Shown here piece by piece: positions 9,945-20,471 of a stretch of 64,000 nt of DNA. The DNA lies in the NCBI GenBank assembly GCA_001600695.1, contig BCKQ01000019.1, positions 46,278-110,277 on the forward strand, read 5' to 3'. Position 1 is the stretch's first letter. Each line of letters begins with the position of its first letter. A model generated the notes under the pieces. That model ran no database searches and was not told the DNA's origin. It was given only the letters and a program-made list of their open reading frames with translations. The position numbers and the translations under genes are program-made. The DNA is from Ascoidea asiatica (lineage: Eukaryota > Ascomycota > Saccharomycetes > Ascoideales > Ascoideaceae).

Positions 9945-10922
9945 ATGACTTCAGTTTTAGAACAATTGAAAAAAGTTACTACAGTTGTAGCAGATACAGG
10001 AGATTTTGATTCAATTGCAAAATATCAACCTGAAGATTCAACTACCAATCCATCTTTACTTTTAACAGCTGCAAAAAAAAAAGAATATTCTCATTTAATT
10101 GATAATTCAATTAATTATGCTAAAAAATATTCTGCAAAAAATTCTACATTAGATGAAAAAGCTTCAATTGCTTTAGATAGATTATTAGTTGAATTTGGTA
10201 ATGAAATTTTAAAAATTGTTCCAGGTAGAGTTTCAACTGAAGTTGATGCAAGATTATCTTTCAATAAAGATGAAACTATTAAAAAAGCTGTTCATATTAT
10301 TAATTTATATAAAACTTTTAATATTGATAAAGATAGAATTTTAATTAAAATTGCTTCAACTTGGGAAGGTATTCAAGCTGCAAAAGAATTGGAATTAAAA
10401 CATGGTATTCATTGTAATTTAACTTTATTATTTTCTTTTACTCAAGCTGTTGCATGTGCTGAAGCTAATGTTACTTTAATTTCTCCATTTGTTGGTAGAA
10501 TTTTGGATTGGTATAAAGCTAAAACTGGTGAAACTTATTCAAATTCAAATGAAGATCCTGGTGTTTTATCTGTCAAAAAAATTTATAAATATTATAAAAA
10601 ATTTAATTATAAAACTGTTGTAATGGGTGCATCTTTTAGAAATTCTGGTGAAATTAAAGCTTTATCTGGTATAGATTATTTAACAATTTCTCCAAAATTA
10701 TTAGAAGAATTATTTAATTCAAATGAAGATTTACCTATAGCTTTAAATAAAGATATTGCAAAAGATTCAAATGAACAAAAAATTTCTTATATTAATGATG
10801 AATCTGGTTTCAGATTTGCTCTAAATGAAGATACAATGGCAACTGAAAAATTATCTGAAGGTATTAGAAATTTTGCTGCTGATACAATAACTTTATTAGA
10901 TTTTCTCAAATCTAAATTTTAA
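9945..10922 (+). CDS. TAL1: Transaldolase
   Basis: Cytosolic transaldolase of the non-oxidative pentose phosphate pathway. It moves a dihydroxyacetone unit from sedoheptulose 7-phosphate to glyceraldehyde 3-phosphate, giving erythrose 4-phosphate and fructose 6-phosphate. The N-terminal signature DTGDF (17-21), followed by TTNPS, and the Schiff-base lysine in ILIKIAST (Lys135) are both present. The length, 325 residues, is close to the family norm (335 in S. cerevisiae), so the gene is complete. The ATG follows an A-rich leader and a TATA box about 155 bases upstream. No frameshift or intron. Codon use is strongly biased to TTA, GGT, GAA and AGA, as expected of an abundant enzyme. Confidence 0.98.
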   Translation: MTSVLEQLKKVTTVVADTGDFDSIAKYQPEDSTTNPSLLLTAAKKKEYSHLIDNSINYAKKYSAKNSTLDEKASIALDRLLVEFGNEILKIVPGRVSTEVDARLSFNKDETIKKAVHIINLYKTFNIDKDRILIKIASTWEGIQAAKELELKHGIHCNLTLLFSFTQAVACAEANVTLISPFVGRILDWYKAKTGETYSNSNEDPGVLSVKKIYKYYKKFNYKTVVMGASFRNSGEIKALSGIDYLTISPKLLEELFNSNEDLPIALNKDIAKDSNEQKISYINDESGFRFALNEDTMATEKLSEGIRNFAADTITLLDFLKSKF

Positions 10923-11470
10923 TAATCAACCAATATAAATGTTAAATAGTATCACATATATTATTCTTATTATTATTACTATACTTTTATATTTCATTAT
11001 TATTATACTATTAACAAATTTATTTATTTTTGTAATTAAAAATATATTGCCGAATAACCGATAGCCTAATTTCATAATACCGGGTCTAATGCACGTACAC
11101 ATAATAATGCATATTTGAAACTCAGGCTTGTGGATCCGAAAAAAACTATCCACGGAATAATTTATCCGAGAACCCGAAGTAATATAAAGAAAATATATGA
11201 AAAATATATGAAAAATATATGAAAAAATATGAAAAAACATGAAAAAACATATTGTGAATAATGAAAATGTAATGAAGCAAATTGAAATGAAACAAAATGA
11301 AATGAATTAAAAAAAAATGAAAAAATGAGAAAATGAGAGAGCAATATTAGAAAAATAGAACTAGCAATAAGTTTATGTGATCTAGCTCACTTTACTTACG
11401 TTTGTACTGTCTTGTATAACTATTTACAATATTTTATACGGAAGATTTTAAGACAATTTTCTGATAATTT
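10923..11470. other. Convergent 3' region of TAL1 and EPS1, with A-rich tandem repeat
   Basis: Both flanking genes end here. From about 11187 to 11250 an irregular 10-11-bp unit of the form ATATGAAAAA is repeated roughly six times, followed by further ATGAAA-rich sequence to about 11340. Two minus-strand ORFs of 104 and 60 codons are Phe/Ile/Ser translations of this repeat and are not considered genes. Confidence 0.65.
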
Positions 11471-13511
11471 TTATGTAGATTTTCGATCTTCCCTTTTTTT
11501 ATAATATGATGATAAAGGTAGTAATGATATACTTCCTTTTCCCTTTCCAATTCCATTTCCATTTCCATTTCCATCAATGATATCTTTAACTTTATTTCCA
11601 TTTATAAATTTATTATGGGAAAAAAATATGAAAAATTTGAATATTTTTATTATACAATATACCATTAGTATAAACAATATATATCCTTTGAAACCATATT
11701 CATGAAAATAATCCATAAATGATAAAGTTTTACCATATGGAGATCTAATTAAGATTCTATTTTTGAAAATATTTTTATAATCTTTTGATAATTGATAAAA
11801 TGATAATTTTATTAAAGTTTCTCTAACTTTTATTGGTTCATTAATATTCAAAATTTCATTTAAATAATTATGAGTGAAATAATATTTACTTTCTTTTGTA
11901 TTTTTCTCAATAATTATTAATTCATTTTCTTTATATTTTAAATTTTTATTTTTATTCATTAAATGTTTATCATAATTTAAATCTTTAATAATTTTATAAT
12001 TTTCATCATTTGAAATATCAAGAAATGTGAAAATTGTTTCTTTATTATCTTCATGATCAATTTTTTCTGCATTTGCATGAATTATATCATTTGAAGATTT
12101 TTTATTTTTTTTAAGATTTAAAATTTTTTCATTTTTAATTTTTCTTTTATTAATTAAATTATTATAAATTTCATTTTTTCTATGAAATTCAAAATCATGA
12201 GCAAGTTTCGAGATTGAATTTAATGAATTTATTGTATTTAAATTATTTCTTGAATCTATAAATAAAATAACTAATTTATCTAAATTTTTATCTTTAATCA
12301 TATTAATTTTTTTAATTGAATCTTTTGTAATTTCAGTGATTAAAGAAAATGAATTTCTATAAATCCATGATAAAACATAATCAAAATCTCTTAAATCTCT
12401 TGGATCAAAATGAATTAAAGTATTTGAAATTAATGAATTATCTTTAAAACATAAAAATGTTGGAAATGATGTTAAATATTCACTTATAAATTTATCTTCA
12501 TTAAATTCAATTGAATTTGATTCATTATAATTAATATATTTTAATAAACTTTTTTGTTGAACTTCTTGTAAATGTAAAAGATTTGAATCATTTGAAATAA
12601 ATAAATTAACATTTGATAAATCCATAATTGGTTCAATTAAAAAATCTAAAAGTTCAAAATCTTCATTAGTTACAGTTTCATCTTCATAAAAAAATACAAA
12701 AGAAATTTGATTTAAATTATTTTTTTCAAAAGGTAAATTAATATAATTTTTAATTAAATCTTTTGGAAATTTTCTAATTAAATTCATTTTTAAAGATAAA
12801 TCATTTGTTGAAATTGAATTAAATTTAGAATTTTGAATTAATCTTTTTGTAAAATTTATAATTTTTTTTTTTGATTTTTGACCTTTAAATTTAATTCTAT
12901 TGCCATATGGTTTTGGTAAAATCATCATTAATTTTGGAGCAATATTTGTAAATTTTGAATTAATATTTGATAATCTTTCATAACCTAAATTTAAACAAAT
13001 TTTTGGATTTGAATGACAATTAAAATGAGCAATATCTAAATTATTATTAAAATATTGATTGAAATAAATTGATAATAAATTCCAAGATTTTTGAAATTCT
13101 TTACAAGTTGGACAATGTTTTAAATTAAAATTTGAATTTTTTATATTATTAATATTTTTAAATTTATTATCAGTAGTTGGCCAAAAAGAAATAAAAATTG
13201 GATTACCAGAAGGATTATTACCATTTAAAACATTTAAAAAATCATAAGTATATAATAATTTTGATTTTGATTTTATTAAATTATTTAAATTTTTTAAATC
13301 ATTATAATTATTATATTGTAAAGAAGATTCTTTTAAAAATTTAATTAAATGATCTGATTTCATAAAATTATAATCATTTGGAAAATTAGATATATGAATA
13401 CCATTATTATATAAAGATAAAGTTGGAAATGAATTAATTAAATGATTTTTACATAAATTTGAATTTTCAACACAATTAACTTGATGCATATAAATATTAT
13501 AATTATCAACA

Positions 13512-13542
<31 letters not shown>

Positions 13543-13924
13543 GATTGGATTTGAGTGAATTTATTGAAGAGGAATAATAAAAAGAATTGTAAACATTTTT
13601 CCAAATAGGAGCAAATTGTTTACAATGTGCACAATATGGAGAATAGAATTCAATTAAATGTAAACCATCAGAAATGATTGAATCAAAGTTTTTGATTGTT
13701 AAAGAAGGTGGTAATTCATTATTTTGAATTTGATCTATACTTGGACTAAGTTGATTGTTGTCGTTATTGTCATTGGAAGTATCATCATTGGAATTTGTAT
13801 TCTCATTAGTAGTAATATCATTGGCAATTGAATTATCATTGGTTTTGAGATTATCATCAATTGATGAAGAATTTATAAGATAGATAAAAACAAAGAGATA
13901 TATAAAAGATTGAAAGATGAGCAT
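11471..13924 (-). CDS. EPS1: ER membrane protein disulfide-isomerase-like protein
   Basis: A thioredoxin-fold ER membrane protein resembling Eps1, the yeast PDI relative implicated in quality control of membrane proteins. Residues 1-20 form a hydrophobic signal peptide. A first thioredoxin domain has active site CAHC (98-101) in the context FYSPYCAHCK, with the matching cis-proline in SFPT (about 166). A second CxxC, CPTC (271-274), sits in a more divergent domain. A single transmembrane helix lies at about 745-769, followed by a cytosolic tail with Gly/Asn repeats and KKR near the end, which could serve ER retrieval but is not at the canonical -3/-4 position. Asn runs occur at about 128-137. 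At 817 residues it exceeds S. cerevisiae Eps1 (701) through low-complexity segments. Assignment to EPS1 rather than another membrane PDI is an inference from architecture. Confidence 0.8.
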
Positions 13925-14243
13925 AATAAGTCTTTAAAGAGCGATTGAATTGAATGGAAGTATCCAGGATTGGGACTATTGATCATTTACCATTGGATTG
14001 AATCGAAGCTATTTCATTAATGGTTTAATTCTTTTCTTTTTTATTGATGATTAATTAATTGATTAAATAGTTCTTCATTCTTTATTCTTTATTCTTTATT
14101 CTTCATTGTTGTTCTTTCTTCTTTCTTCAGTTGTATTTGTTTGCCTTCCTTCGGCGCTCTCTCAGATATTGATGTTGTTACAGTTAAGCCTTACACTAAC
14201 GGTAACTCAGTAAGTTAACAAAATTAAGCACCGTGCAATAGTG

Positions 14244-14288
<45 letters not shown>

Positions 14289-14479
14289 TCAGTATCAATA
14301 ATATCAATAGTGGATCAACTATTATTTCATAATCAATCAATGCTATTCTTTTTAATCTACAGTTTGAAATGTTTATTAAAGTCAAGTAAATATATATTCT
14401 GCAAATGATAAATTTAAAAAGTTAATGGTTTTCAAAATATGTAAGGAAATTGTAAATCAAATAGCTAATAAAGACTACT
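13925..14479. other. Intergenic region upstream of EPS1 with microsatellites
   Basis: This contains TTCTTTAT-type repeats at about 14068-14105 and a pure AAT/TAA microsatellite at about 14243-14287. No ORF, RNA gene or clear UPR element is seen. The left part is the EPS1 upstream region; the right part is the 3' side of a decayed minus-strand gene. Confidence 0.6.
14243..14287. repeat. TAA/AAT trinucleotide microsatellite
   Basis: About 15 uninterrupted AAT-type trinucleotide units in noncoding DNA. Expected to vary in length between strains. Confidence 0.95.
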
Positions 14480-15414
14480 TCAACATATTTTCTTTTTGAG
14501 CTTCTTCGTTGAATAATTATTCATTTCATTGATTGTTTCTACAGATAATGCTTTACTTAATTCTTCAGTTGCTTTTCTTTTACAAATTGACTTATCATTT
14601 GATTTATTAACTAATTCATTTTCAATTTCTATATCTATTAGATCACTGACACATAATTCTGTTCCAAGAACTTGATTTGTATTTCCAATTTCTATACTAT
14701 CATTGTTTCATAACTATTAAACATTTTTTCATAAACATAAACTGTATCATTGGAAACAATTTCAATGTTTTTATTAATGAAATAGTTTGAATCATATGAA
14801 TCACCATTTTTTTATCAAAATCTCTTTATTAATAGGTTTGAAACAACCAACACCAACACTGATTAAAATAACAATTAAATAATTTGTAAAAGAATCATTA
14901 ATATTTGTATTAATATCATTTTCATTTATACTTAACTTCTCAATTTTACAAATAACATTTTTTAAACTCATTTTATTATTTAATTCTACTATTGTACTAT
15001 GATAATATTTTTCAACAGCTTTAGGTTCTTTACGAGAGAAATCAATTAATTCCTCAAAATATGGTCTTTTCACTCCATATTTTCAATATCTTCAAACGTT
15101 GATAATGTAAGTGGAGATTTTTCAGCTAATAAACTTAATAAATCTTGAGTAAAAGATGATATATCATTGTTATTATCTTTATTTATATTTGAGAACTTTA
15201 TTCCATATTTGTTTTTCTCTTGAAATACCTAGAGATAATTGATTATTTTTTGATTTATTCAATAATTCACACATTCCCTTTTGATAATTTTAAAATGTCA
15301 TTCTTGAAGGTTTAGAATAATTTTTAAGATTGAAGATAAAATTTTAGTAGAATTATCATAATAACTAAATGGTATTTTATTAAATTTAGTAATATATTCT
15401 TTAATTTCATTATA
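14480..15414 (-). pseudogene. Decayed protein-coding gene of unknown identity
   Basis: On the minus strand, stretches of plausible yeast protein appear in successively different frames and can be followed end to end. First comes a segment ending near 15301. Next is a Cys/Leu/Asn/Lys-rich segment (about 15270-15190), then one ending with FEDIEN. An open stretch follows from 15073 to 14801 (90 codons, starting GTG rather than ATG), then a segment to about 14706 and a final one with natural-looking Lys-rich end and TGA at 14482-14480. At least five frameshifts or nonsense codons break it. Composition (TTA, AAT and GAA codons in the inferred frame) matches neighbouring real genes, which argues against chance. 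I do not recognise the protein and see no catalytic motif. Confidence 0.6.
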
Positions 15415-15745
15415 TCAATATATCATTAATATATTACAATTATTAATACGAAGGTAGGTACCATTGATATTCTTGTTATTGTCGAATGTAGCCAGAAAAG
15501 TAAACCAACAAGTGGAGAATGAAGAAGCGCCGCAGTTCTGGCTTTGGAAAGAAAGATTTAAAAACAAAAGAAAGCTTTTAACAAAAAGGAAATTGGTGAA
15601 GCAAAATGATCCATTTCCATTTGCAATTGCATTTATGGCCATTTATATTTGAATGAAGAAATACAGTATTGTATTCCACTCTCAACATATGTATATATAC
15701 TGTATATATATATATACAAGAAAATATTAAATGTTATGATTAGAG
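15415..15745. other. Intergenic region upstream of the Ser/Lys-rich protein gene
   Basis: This holds TATATA tracts at about 15690-15717 close to the next start codon. A 62-codon plus-strand ORF (15464-15652) does not begin with ATG and has no recognisable features, so I do not call it a gene. Confidence 0.5.
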
Positions 15746-17467
15746 ATGGTTACTCAAGGTGGTGATAGAAGAAGAAGATTATTTAGAGATGCTCATGGTA
15801 CAAAAGTAAGCAATTTTGATCGGAATGATAATGATGATTATTATTTGTCTTCTGATCCTGATAGAGAAGAAGGTTATGATAGATTTAAACTTAGATCAAA
15901 AACCAGATCTAGTTCCAGAAAGAATACGTATAACCATTCTTCAGTGATTGAAATAAGTTCATCTGATTCAGAAAATTCAAATTCAAATTCAAATTCAAAT
16001 TCAAAATCAAAATCAAAAGAGAAAAAGAAAAAAAGAAAATTAAATTCACAAGATTCCATTGACAGTAATGATGATAGTGATAAAAGTGAAAGAAGAAAAA
16101 CTAAAAAACGAAAAAGTTTATCAACAAGTTATAGAACTAAAGGTGAAAGATGGACACTGAAAGAAAAAGAAAGTGCAAGAAGGAAAAGAGATTTAATTGA
16201 ATTAAGAAAATTAAATACAAAAAAATTTAATCCTATTTTAGATTCAAATTCAGATTTAAATTCATATTCAAGTTCTGAATATGAGTCTGATTCAATCCAA
16301 GATTCAATCCAAGATTCAGATTCAGATTCAGATTCAGATTCAAAATCAAAATCAAAGTCAAAGTCAAAGTCAAAGTCAAAGTCAAAGTCAAAGTCAAAGT
16401 CAAAATCAAAGGGAACTTCAAAATCAGAGGGAACTTCAAATCTTCTTTCGGATTTAACTTCAGAATCAGAATATATAAAAGAAGAAGATTTTTATAAACA
16501 AAAATTAGATAAAAATGATAATATTTTAATAACTGGATTAAAATTAAATAAAAATAAAACTTCAAATTTATTAAAAATTTCTAAAAAAAATAAAGAAATT
16601 AGTCCAGAATTAAAAGCAGAAAGAGCAAGATTAAATAAATTACATTATTTAAAGAAAAAAAAAAAAGAGAAAAAAAAGAGAAAAAAAGAAGAAAAAAAAG
16701 AAGAAATAAAAGAAGAAATAAAAACAGATAAATTAGAAAAAAAGAGACAAGAAGAAATGGAGAAAAAAGATGAAGAGGTAATTGAAATATTATCAACTGA
16801 TAGTGAAATGGAGAAAGAAAAAATCAATGATTTAGATAAACACCCAATTTATATTTCCGATAATGAAGAAATTCCATTTAAATCACCTTCACCACCAGTA
16901 TCTAAAAATCCAAAATCTTTAAGTTTACAATATAAACCAAATTCTCAACTTATTTATGATCTAGATAATATATCTTTAGATCTAAGAACTTTATTAAATC
17001 ATAAACCAATTACCAAATTTATTTTCAAAAAAGTTTTAAAAATTTTTAATGATTTATTATTATATCCAAAATTTTTATTAACTAAAAAAATTGTTTATGG
17101 ATTAAAATTAAAGAAAACTTTAAGTTTTTTTTTCAATAATCCAGTAATTATAAATTCCAAATATTTTGAACTTTTTCATTTAGTTGAATATAAAATTCGT
17201 TTAGATTATTTATTTGAATTTATACAGAAAAGAAAAACTATTAAGTATAATAATATTAACCAAGAAAAAGATATTCAGATAAATCCTAAAGAAACTAAGA
17301 TGATTTTAAATAAAGAAGCTGATGATAAAGTTGAATCACAGGAAAATGATAGACCTTTTACTATATATCATAATCCAGATGACTTAAAAGATGAAGTAAT
17401 TCTGGTTCATGATGAAAGTGACAGTCCTAAATTGAAGTTAGATTCAGATCCTCTTTTCGTGTCTTAG
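15746..17467 (+). CDS. Ser/Lys-rich nuclear-type protein with SUMO-interaction-like patches
   Basis: A 573-residue protein I cannot name. The N-terminal 400 residues look disordered and highly charged. Four short hydrophobic-plus-acidic patches resemble SUMO-interacting motifs: VIEISSSDSE (about 67), VIEILSTDSE (about 345), PIYISDNEE (about 365) and VILVHDESD near the C-terminus. Between about 190 and 220 an SD repeat changes abruptly into an SK repeat, encoded by TCAGAT and TCAAAG hexamers. Basic KKKRK-type clusters suggest nuclear import. Residues about 395-490 are the only region that looks folded; their Leu/Ile/Phe spacing is helical and faintly like a TFIIS N-terminal domain, at low confidence. 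A role in chromatin or SUMO pathways is inference. The ATG lies shortly after TATA-rich DNA. There is no RING or helicase motif. Confidence 0.75.
   Translation: MVTQGGDRRRRLFRDAHGTKVSNFDRNDNDDYYLSSDPDREEGYDRFKLRSKTRSSSRKNTYNHSSVIEISSSDSENSNSNSNSNSKSKSKEKKKKRKLNSQDSIDSNDDSDKSERRKTKKRKSLSTSYRTKGERWTLKEKESARRKRDLIELRKLNTKKFNPILDSNSDLNSYSSSEYESDSIQDSIQDSDSDSDSDSKSKSKSKSKSKSKSKSKSKSKSKGTSKSEGTSNLLSDLTSESEYIKEEDFYKQKLDKNDNILITGLKLNKNKTSNLLKISKKNKEISPELKAERARLNKLHYLKKKKKEKKKRKKEEKKEEIKEEIKTDKLEKKRQEEMEKKDEEVIEILSTDSEMEKEKINDLDKHPIYISDNEEIPFKSPSPPVSKNPKSLSLQYKPNSQLIYDLDNISLDLRTLLNHKPITKFIFKKVLKIFNDLLLYPKFLLTKKIVYGLKLKKTLSFFFNNPVIINSKYFELFHLVEYKIRLDYLFEFIQKRKTIKYNNINQEKDIQINPKETKMILNKEADDKVESQENDRPFTIYHNPDDLKDEVILVHDESDSPKLKLDSDPLFVS
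16322..16414 (+). repeat. In-frame hexanucleotide repeats coding SD then SK dipeptides
   Basis: TCAGAT hexamers (Ser-Asp) run directly into TCAAAA/TCAAAG hexamers (Ser-Lys) without leaving frame. Within one coding repeat the net charge flips from acidic to basic. Confidence 0.85.
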
Positions 17468-17808
17468 TGAGAGTTTTCAACTTCGTTTATCTAAATTATT
17501 GGACTATGTTTTGTTGACCTATGTTTTATGGACTTATGTATTTTTATTATTTATATGATTTGTATTATTAGTATTGTTGATATTGTTAATGTCATTATTT
17601 GCATTGTTTGCAAGAGAATTAAATCCGAGAATAGAAAGAATATGGGACTGGAAGTGATACATACCCGGACAATAAACAATTCTAGGACAAACAGCTTAAA
17701 AGTAACAGTCTTAGGACAGTGGCATCACATGACTGTAAATAAATTAGAAAGACCCAAATAAAAATTCTTTTTTTTAGAAAACATAGGATAATTAAATAAA
17801 GAATTTTT

Positions 17809-17903
17809 GGTCCTGTGGCTCAATGGCAAAGCGTCTGACTACGAAAGCTTTTCACAAAATACAAGTTTGAGGTTATTAGGAGATTCGACCCCTGGCAGGA
17901 TCG
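17809..17903 (+). tRNA. tRNA-Arg(ACG), intron-containing, T-arm incomplete (possible pseudogene)
   Basis: The acceptor strands GGTCCTG and CAGGATC pair fully (one G-T), then come the D arm, anticodon stem TCTGA and loop CTACGAA with anticodon ACG at 17841-17843. A 30-base intron at 17845-17874 sits just after position 37, the normal site. The 3' half of the anticodon stem, TTAGG, pairs with two wobbles. The 3' T-stem strand CCTGG is present, but its partner CCAGG and two bases of the T loop are missing. The spliced product is about 65 nt instead of 72. The break lies between two TTC triplets, suggesting a 7-base slippage deletion. A poly-T terminator follows within 7 bases. Arg identity for CGU codons is clear; whether it works is doubtful, since box B is damaged. 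Confidence 0.7.
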
Positions 17904-17908
17904 CAATT

Positions 17909-17917
17909 CTTTTTTTA
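17909..17917 (+). terminator. Pol III poly-T terminator of the tRNA-Arg gene
   Basis: A run of T residues interrupted by one C begins about six bases after the discriminator base, as expected for RNA polymerase III termination. Confidence 0.6.
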
Positions 17918-18082
17918 TTTCAAATTACTTTAGTATTGTAATATTTTTGTTCTTATCATTCATTATTTTATTTGATATAAAAAGCATATGAGAATTATAA
18001 ATACAGTAGTTTGAAGGAATAAAGTCATGAAATATTAATCTATTGAATATCAAGTACATTTATAGTGTTTAATGTTTATTAA

Positions 18083-20284
18083 TCAAAGTTTGTCTAATGC
18101 AACATCTCCATATCTATTCTTAAATAATCCAAGAGCTTTAATTGGAAAAAGGAATTTATAATTTGGATATTCAATAGCACAAGAATGATTAAAAACTCCT
18201 TCAATTCCATCTGTTAACCATTCACCTGTTTTTAATTGTTTTTTCATAATAAATTCAATACCTCTTTTAATTGGTTTTATATCTGGATATTCTGCTAAAA
18301 TTAATCCAATTATTGACCATGATGTTTGAACTATTAAACTTTCTTTACTTTCAACATATTCATGAGTCTCACAACTTTTCATAGATTCTGACCATCCATC
18401 ATCTTTTTTTTGTTTACTTATAAGAAAATCACATCCCATTTTAACATTTTTATCATTTGAATAAAATTTATCAACTGTACTTAATGCTTCAAGTGCAAAC
18501 ATACCTGCATAAGTAAAACAAACTCCCCATGATCCATACCATGATCCATCTTCTCTTTGATTTTTAATTATATAATTTATTGCTTGTTCTATTGCAAAAT
18601 TTATTTCTTTTTCTTTATAATTATAATATTTTTTAAAATATGTTAATCCTAAAACTGCAGAATCTGTACATTCAATATATGGATATTCAACCATAATATT
18701 ACCAAAAACTTCTGCAGGATTAATTAATTCTAATAATGGTGTTGAACGAATTTTTTCATATGTTGAAAATGATCCATATTCAAAATTACCTAAATTTTGT
18801 AATGATAAAAGTATATCAATACTTGGATATAATTTTTCTATTGGCATAAGATTTGAATATTTTTTAAAATTTTTATGATTTTGTACCATAATTATAGCTT
18901 TCATTGCCTCTGCTGTACAATCACTAACTGTATATCCTTGAGTTTTTGTTGAAAATGGCCATCCACCAATACGTTTATCTCTAAATGATCCTTTAATACA
19001 ATCTTCTGTAAATTGAGATTTAATTAAAAATTTATAACCTCTTAAAATCACTTCATGGAATTCTTCAATATCTCCAAATCCAATTAATAAAAAATATTGA
19101 ATTGAAAATGCTGTATCCCAAACTTGAGATCCATTTGTACCCATTACTGTCATACCTAATGGTCCTAAAAATAAAATATCTTTAAAACCTTCAAGATTTT
19201 CTTTATATAATTTTGAATTTTTATCTTTATTATTTTCTAAAAATGAAACAATTGAATTAAATGCATAATTTACCGGTGCTATACATAAACCTCCTGTATT
19301 ATAATATTCTTTTAAAATTAATTTATAAATATTTTTATTAAGATATTTAAGTAAAAAATTTGGTCTTAAATAATTTTCATAAATAGAAATTAAATCATTT
19401 GAAAAATTTAAAAATTTAGTATGTGGATAATATAAATCAACATTACAAACATTATTTTTATTTTTAACAAAATTAATTTTTTCATAATCTTCAGTAAAAA
19501 TTTCTGATCGAATTTTTAAAATTAATGGATCTATATCACATTGAACTTTATAAGTTGATAAATAACTTAAAGGTAAATAAATTGCTCTTGTATGAACCCA
19601 CCATTTACCAGGATGTAAAGGATTAAAATTATAAGGTAATTTCCATAATTCTGGTGGTGCTGGATTTATACCTTCCCATTTATAAAGATTTAAAATAGCT
19701 AACCAACATTTACCCCAATGAGGATTACCAATAGCACCACCTAATTTAATTAACAATTTTCTTGCTCTTATACATGAAGGATGATTTGAATCTAAACCAA
19801 GTAATCTAAGAGAAATATATTGAATTGAAGTACCAAAACATGTTGATTTATCACCATTAAATAAACCCCATCCACCATCAATTGGATGAGCTGTATTAAT
19901 AATATATCTAATTAATTCAATTTTTATAGGATTTGGAATTTCAGTTTTTGTAAAATATGAAAAGACAATATATCCAATTGTCATAAACATTGGACCTTTA
20001 TACTGAATTGGAAATATTCCACATGGTTCTTGAAGTCTTTTAAAAAATCGTAAGCCATGAATTGCTGCTTCATATGGAGTTCTAGATAAGTTATCTTCAA
20101 ATAAAGGATCTCTATTAAAACTTGGAAGATTTAAAAGATATTTAACATATTCAGATTGTGGATCATTTTTGGATTCTTCTTCTGATAGATAATACCATTT
20201 TTCTGCACCTAAATCAGATACTCTTAATCTCCATCTGTTAAAATCAGTTTGTGGAAGATTGATTTGCTCCGAATAATAAACCAT
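18083..20284 (-). CDS. ERG7: Lanosterol synthase (oxidosqualene cyclase)
   Basis: Cyclises 2,3-oxidosqualene to lanosterol in ergosterol biosynthesis, on ER or lipid-droplet membranes. The catalytic acid motif DCTAEA starts at Asp455, equivalent to Asp456 of the S. cerevisiae enzyme. The conserved His in VHTRAIY is His231. QW-type repeats are visible, for example GGWGLFNGD at about 137 and GSWYGSWGVCFTYAG at about 580. The length of 733 residues is almost exactly that of the family (731), so the gene is complete. It is transcribed away from NOP1. A perfect TCGTATA sterol response element lies 188 bases upstream of the start, which predicts control by an Upc2-type regulator. Confidence 0.98.
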   Translation of the reverse strand: MVYYSEQINLPQTDFNRWRLRVSDLGAEKWYYLSEEESKNDPQSEYVKYLLNLPSFNRDPLFEDNLSRTPYEAAIHGLRFFKRLQEPCGIFPIQYKGPMFMTIGYIVFSYFTKTEIPNPIKIELIRYIINTAHPIDGGWGLFNGDKSTCFGTSIQYISLRLLGLDSNHPSCIRARKLLIKLGGAIGNPHWGKCWLAILNLYKWEGINPAPPELWKLPYNFNPLHPGKWWVHTRAIYLPLSYLSTYKVQCDIDPLILKIRSEIFTEDYEKINFVKNKNNVCNVDLYYPHTKFLNFSNDLISIYENYLRPNFLLKYLNKNIYKLILKEYYNTGGLCIAPVNYAFNSIVSFLENNKDKNSKLYKENLEGFKDILFLGPLGMTVMGTNGSQVWDTAFSIQYFLLIGFGDIEEFHEVILRGYKFLIKSQFTEDCIKGSFRDKRIGGWPFSTKTQGYTVSDCTAEAMKAIIMVQNHKNFKKYSNLMPIEKLYPSIDILLSLQNLGNFEYGSFSTYEKIRSTPLLELINPAEVFGNIMVEYPYIECTDSAVLGLTYFKKYYNYKEKEINFAIEQAINYIIKNQREDGSWYGSWGVCFTYAGMFALEALSTVDKFYSNDKNVKMGCDFLISKQKKDDGWSESMKSCETHEYVESKESLIVQTSWSIIGLILAEYPDIKPIKRGIEFIMKKQLKTGEWLTDGIEGVFNHSCAIEYPNYKFLFPIKALGLFKNRYGDVALDKL

Positions 20285-20471
20285 TTTCCAAGTAATTAAA
20301 AATTATACCAAAATTCAAAAAAAAAAAATTCAGAATAACTGTGATTGAAATTAAAAGTTATTTCTCATATAATTTATATGTTTTATACATTTTATGTATT
20401 CTTGATATTACAGGCCAATACTCTCTATGTATATTTTATGTTTCGATTAAATATATTTAAACGGGTCAGCC

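Larger units (their letters stand above)
17468..18082. other. Intergenic region holding the tRNA-Arg gene
   Basis: Between the Ser/Lys-rich gene and the 3' end of ERG7. Apart from the tRNA-like gene at 17809-17903 there is a 77-codon plus-strand ORF (17528-17761). It is rich in Ile/Val, then Lys/Asn, with no recognisable domain; I treat it as chance. Confidence 0.55.

Noticed and set aside
10926-11344. Minus-strand ORFs of 104 and 60 codons after TAL1
   Set aside because: They translate the tandem ATATGAAAAA repeat into Phe/Ile/Ser-rich sequence; no start context or homology.
17528-17761. 77-codon ORF just before the tRNA
   Set aside because: Hydrophobic start then random sequence, no conserved feature, sits in the 3' flank of a coding gene.
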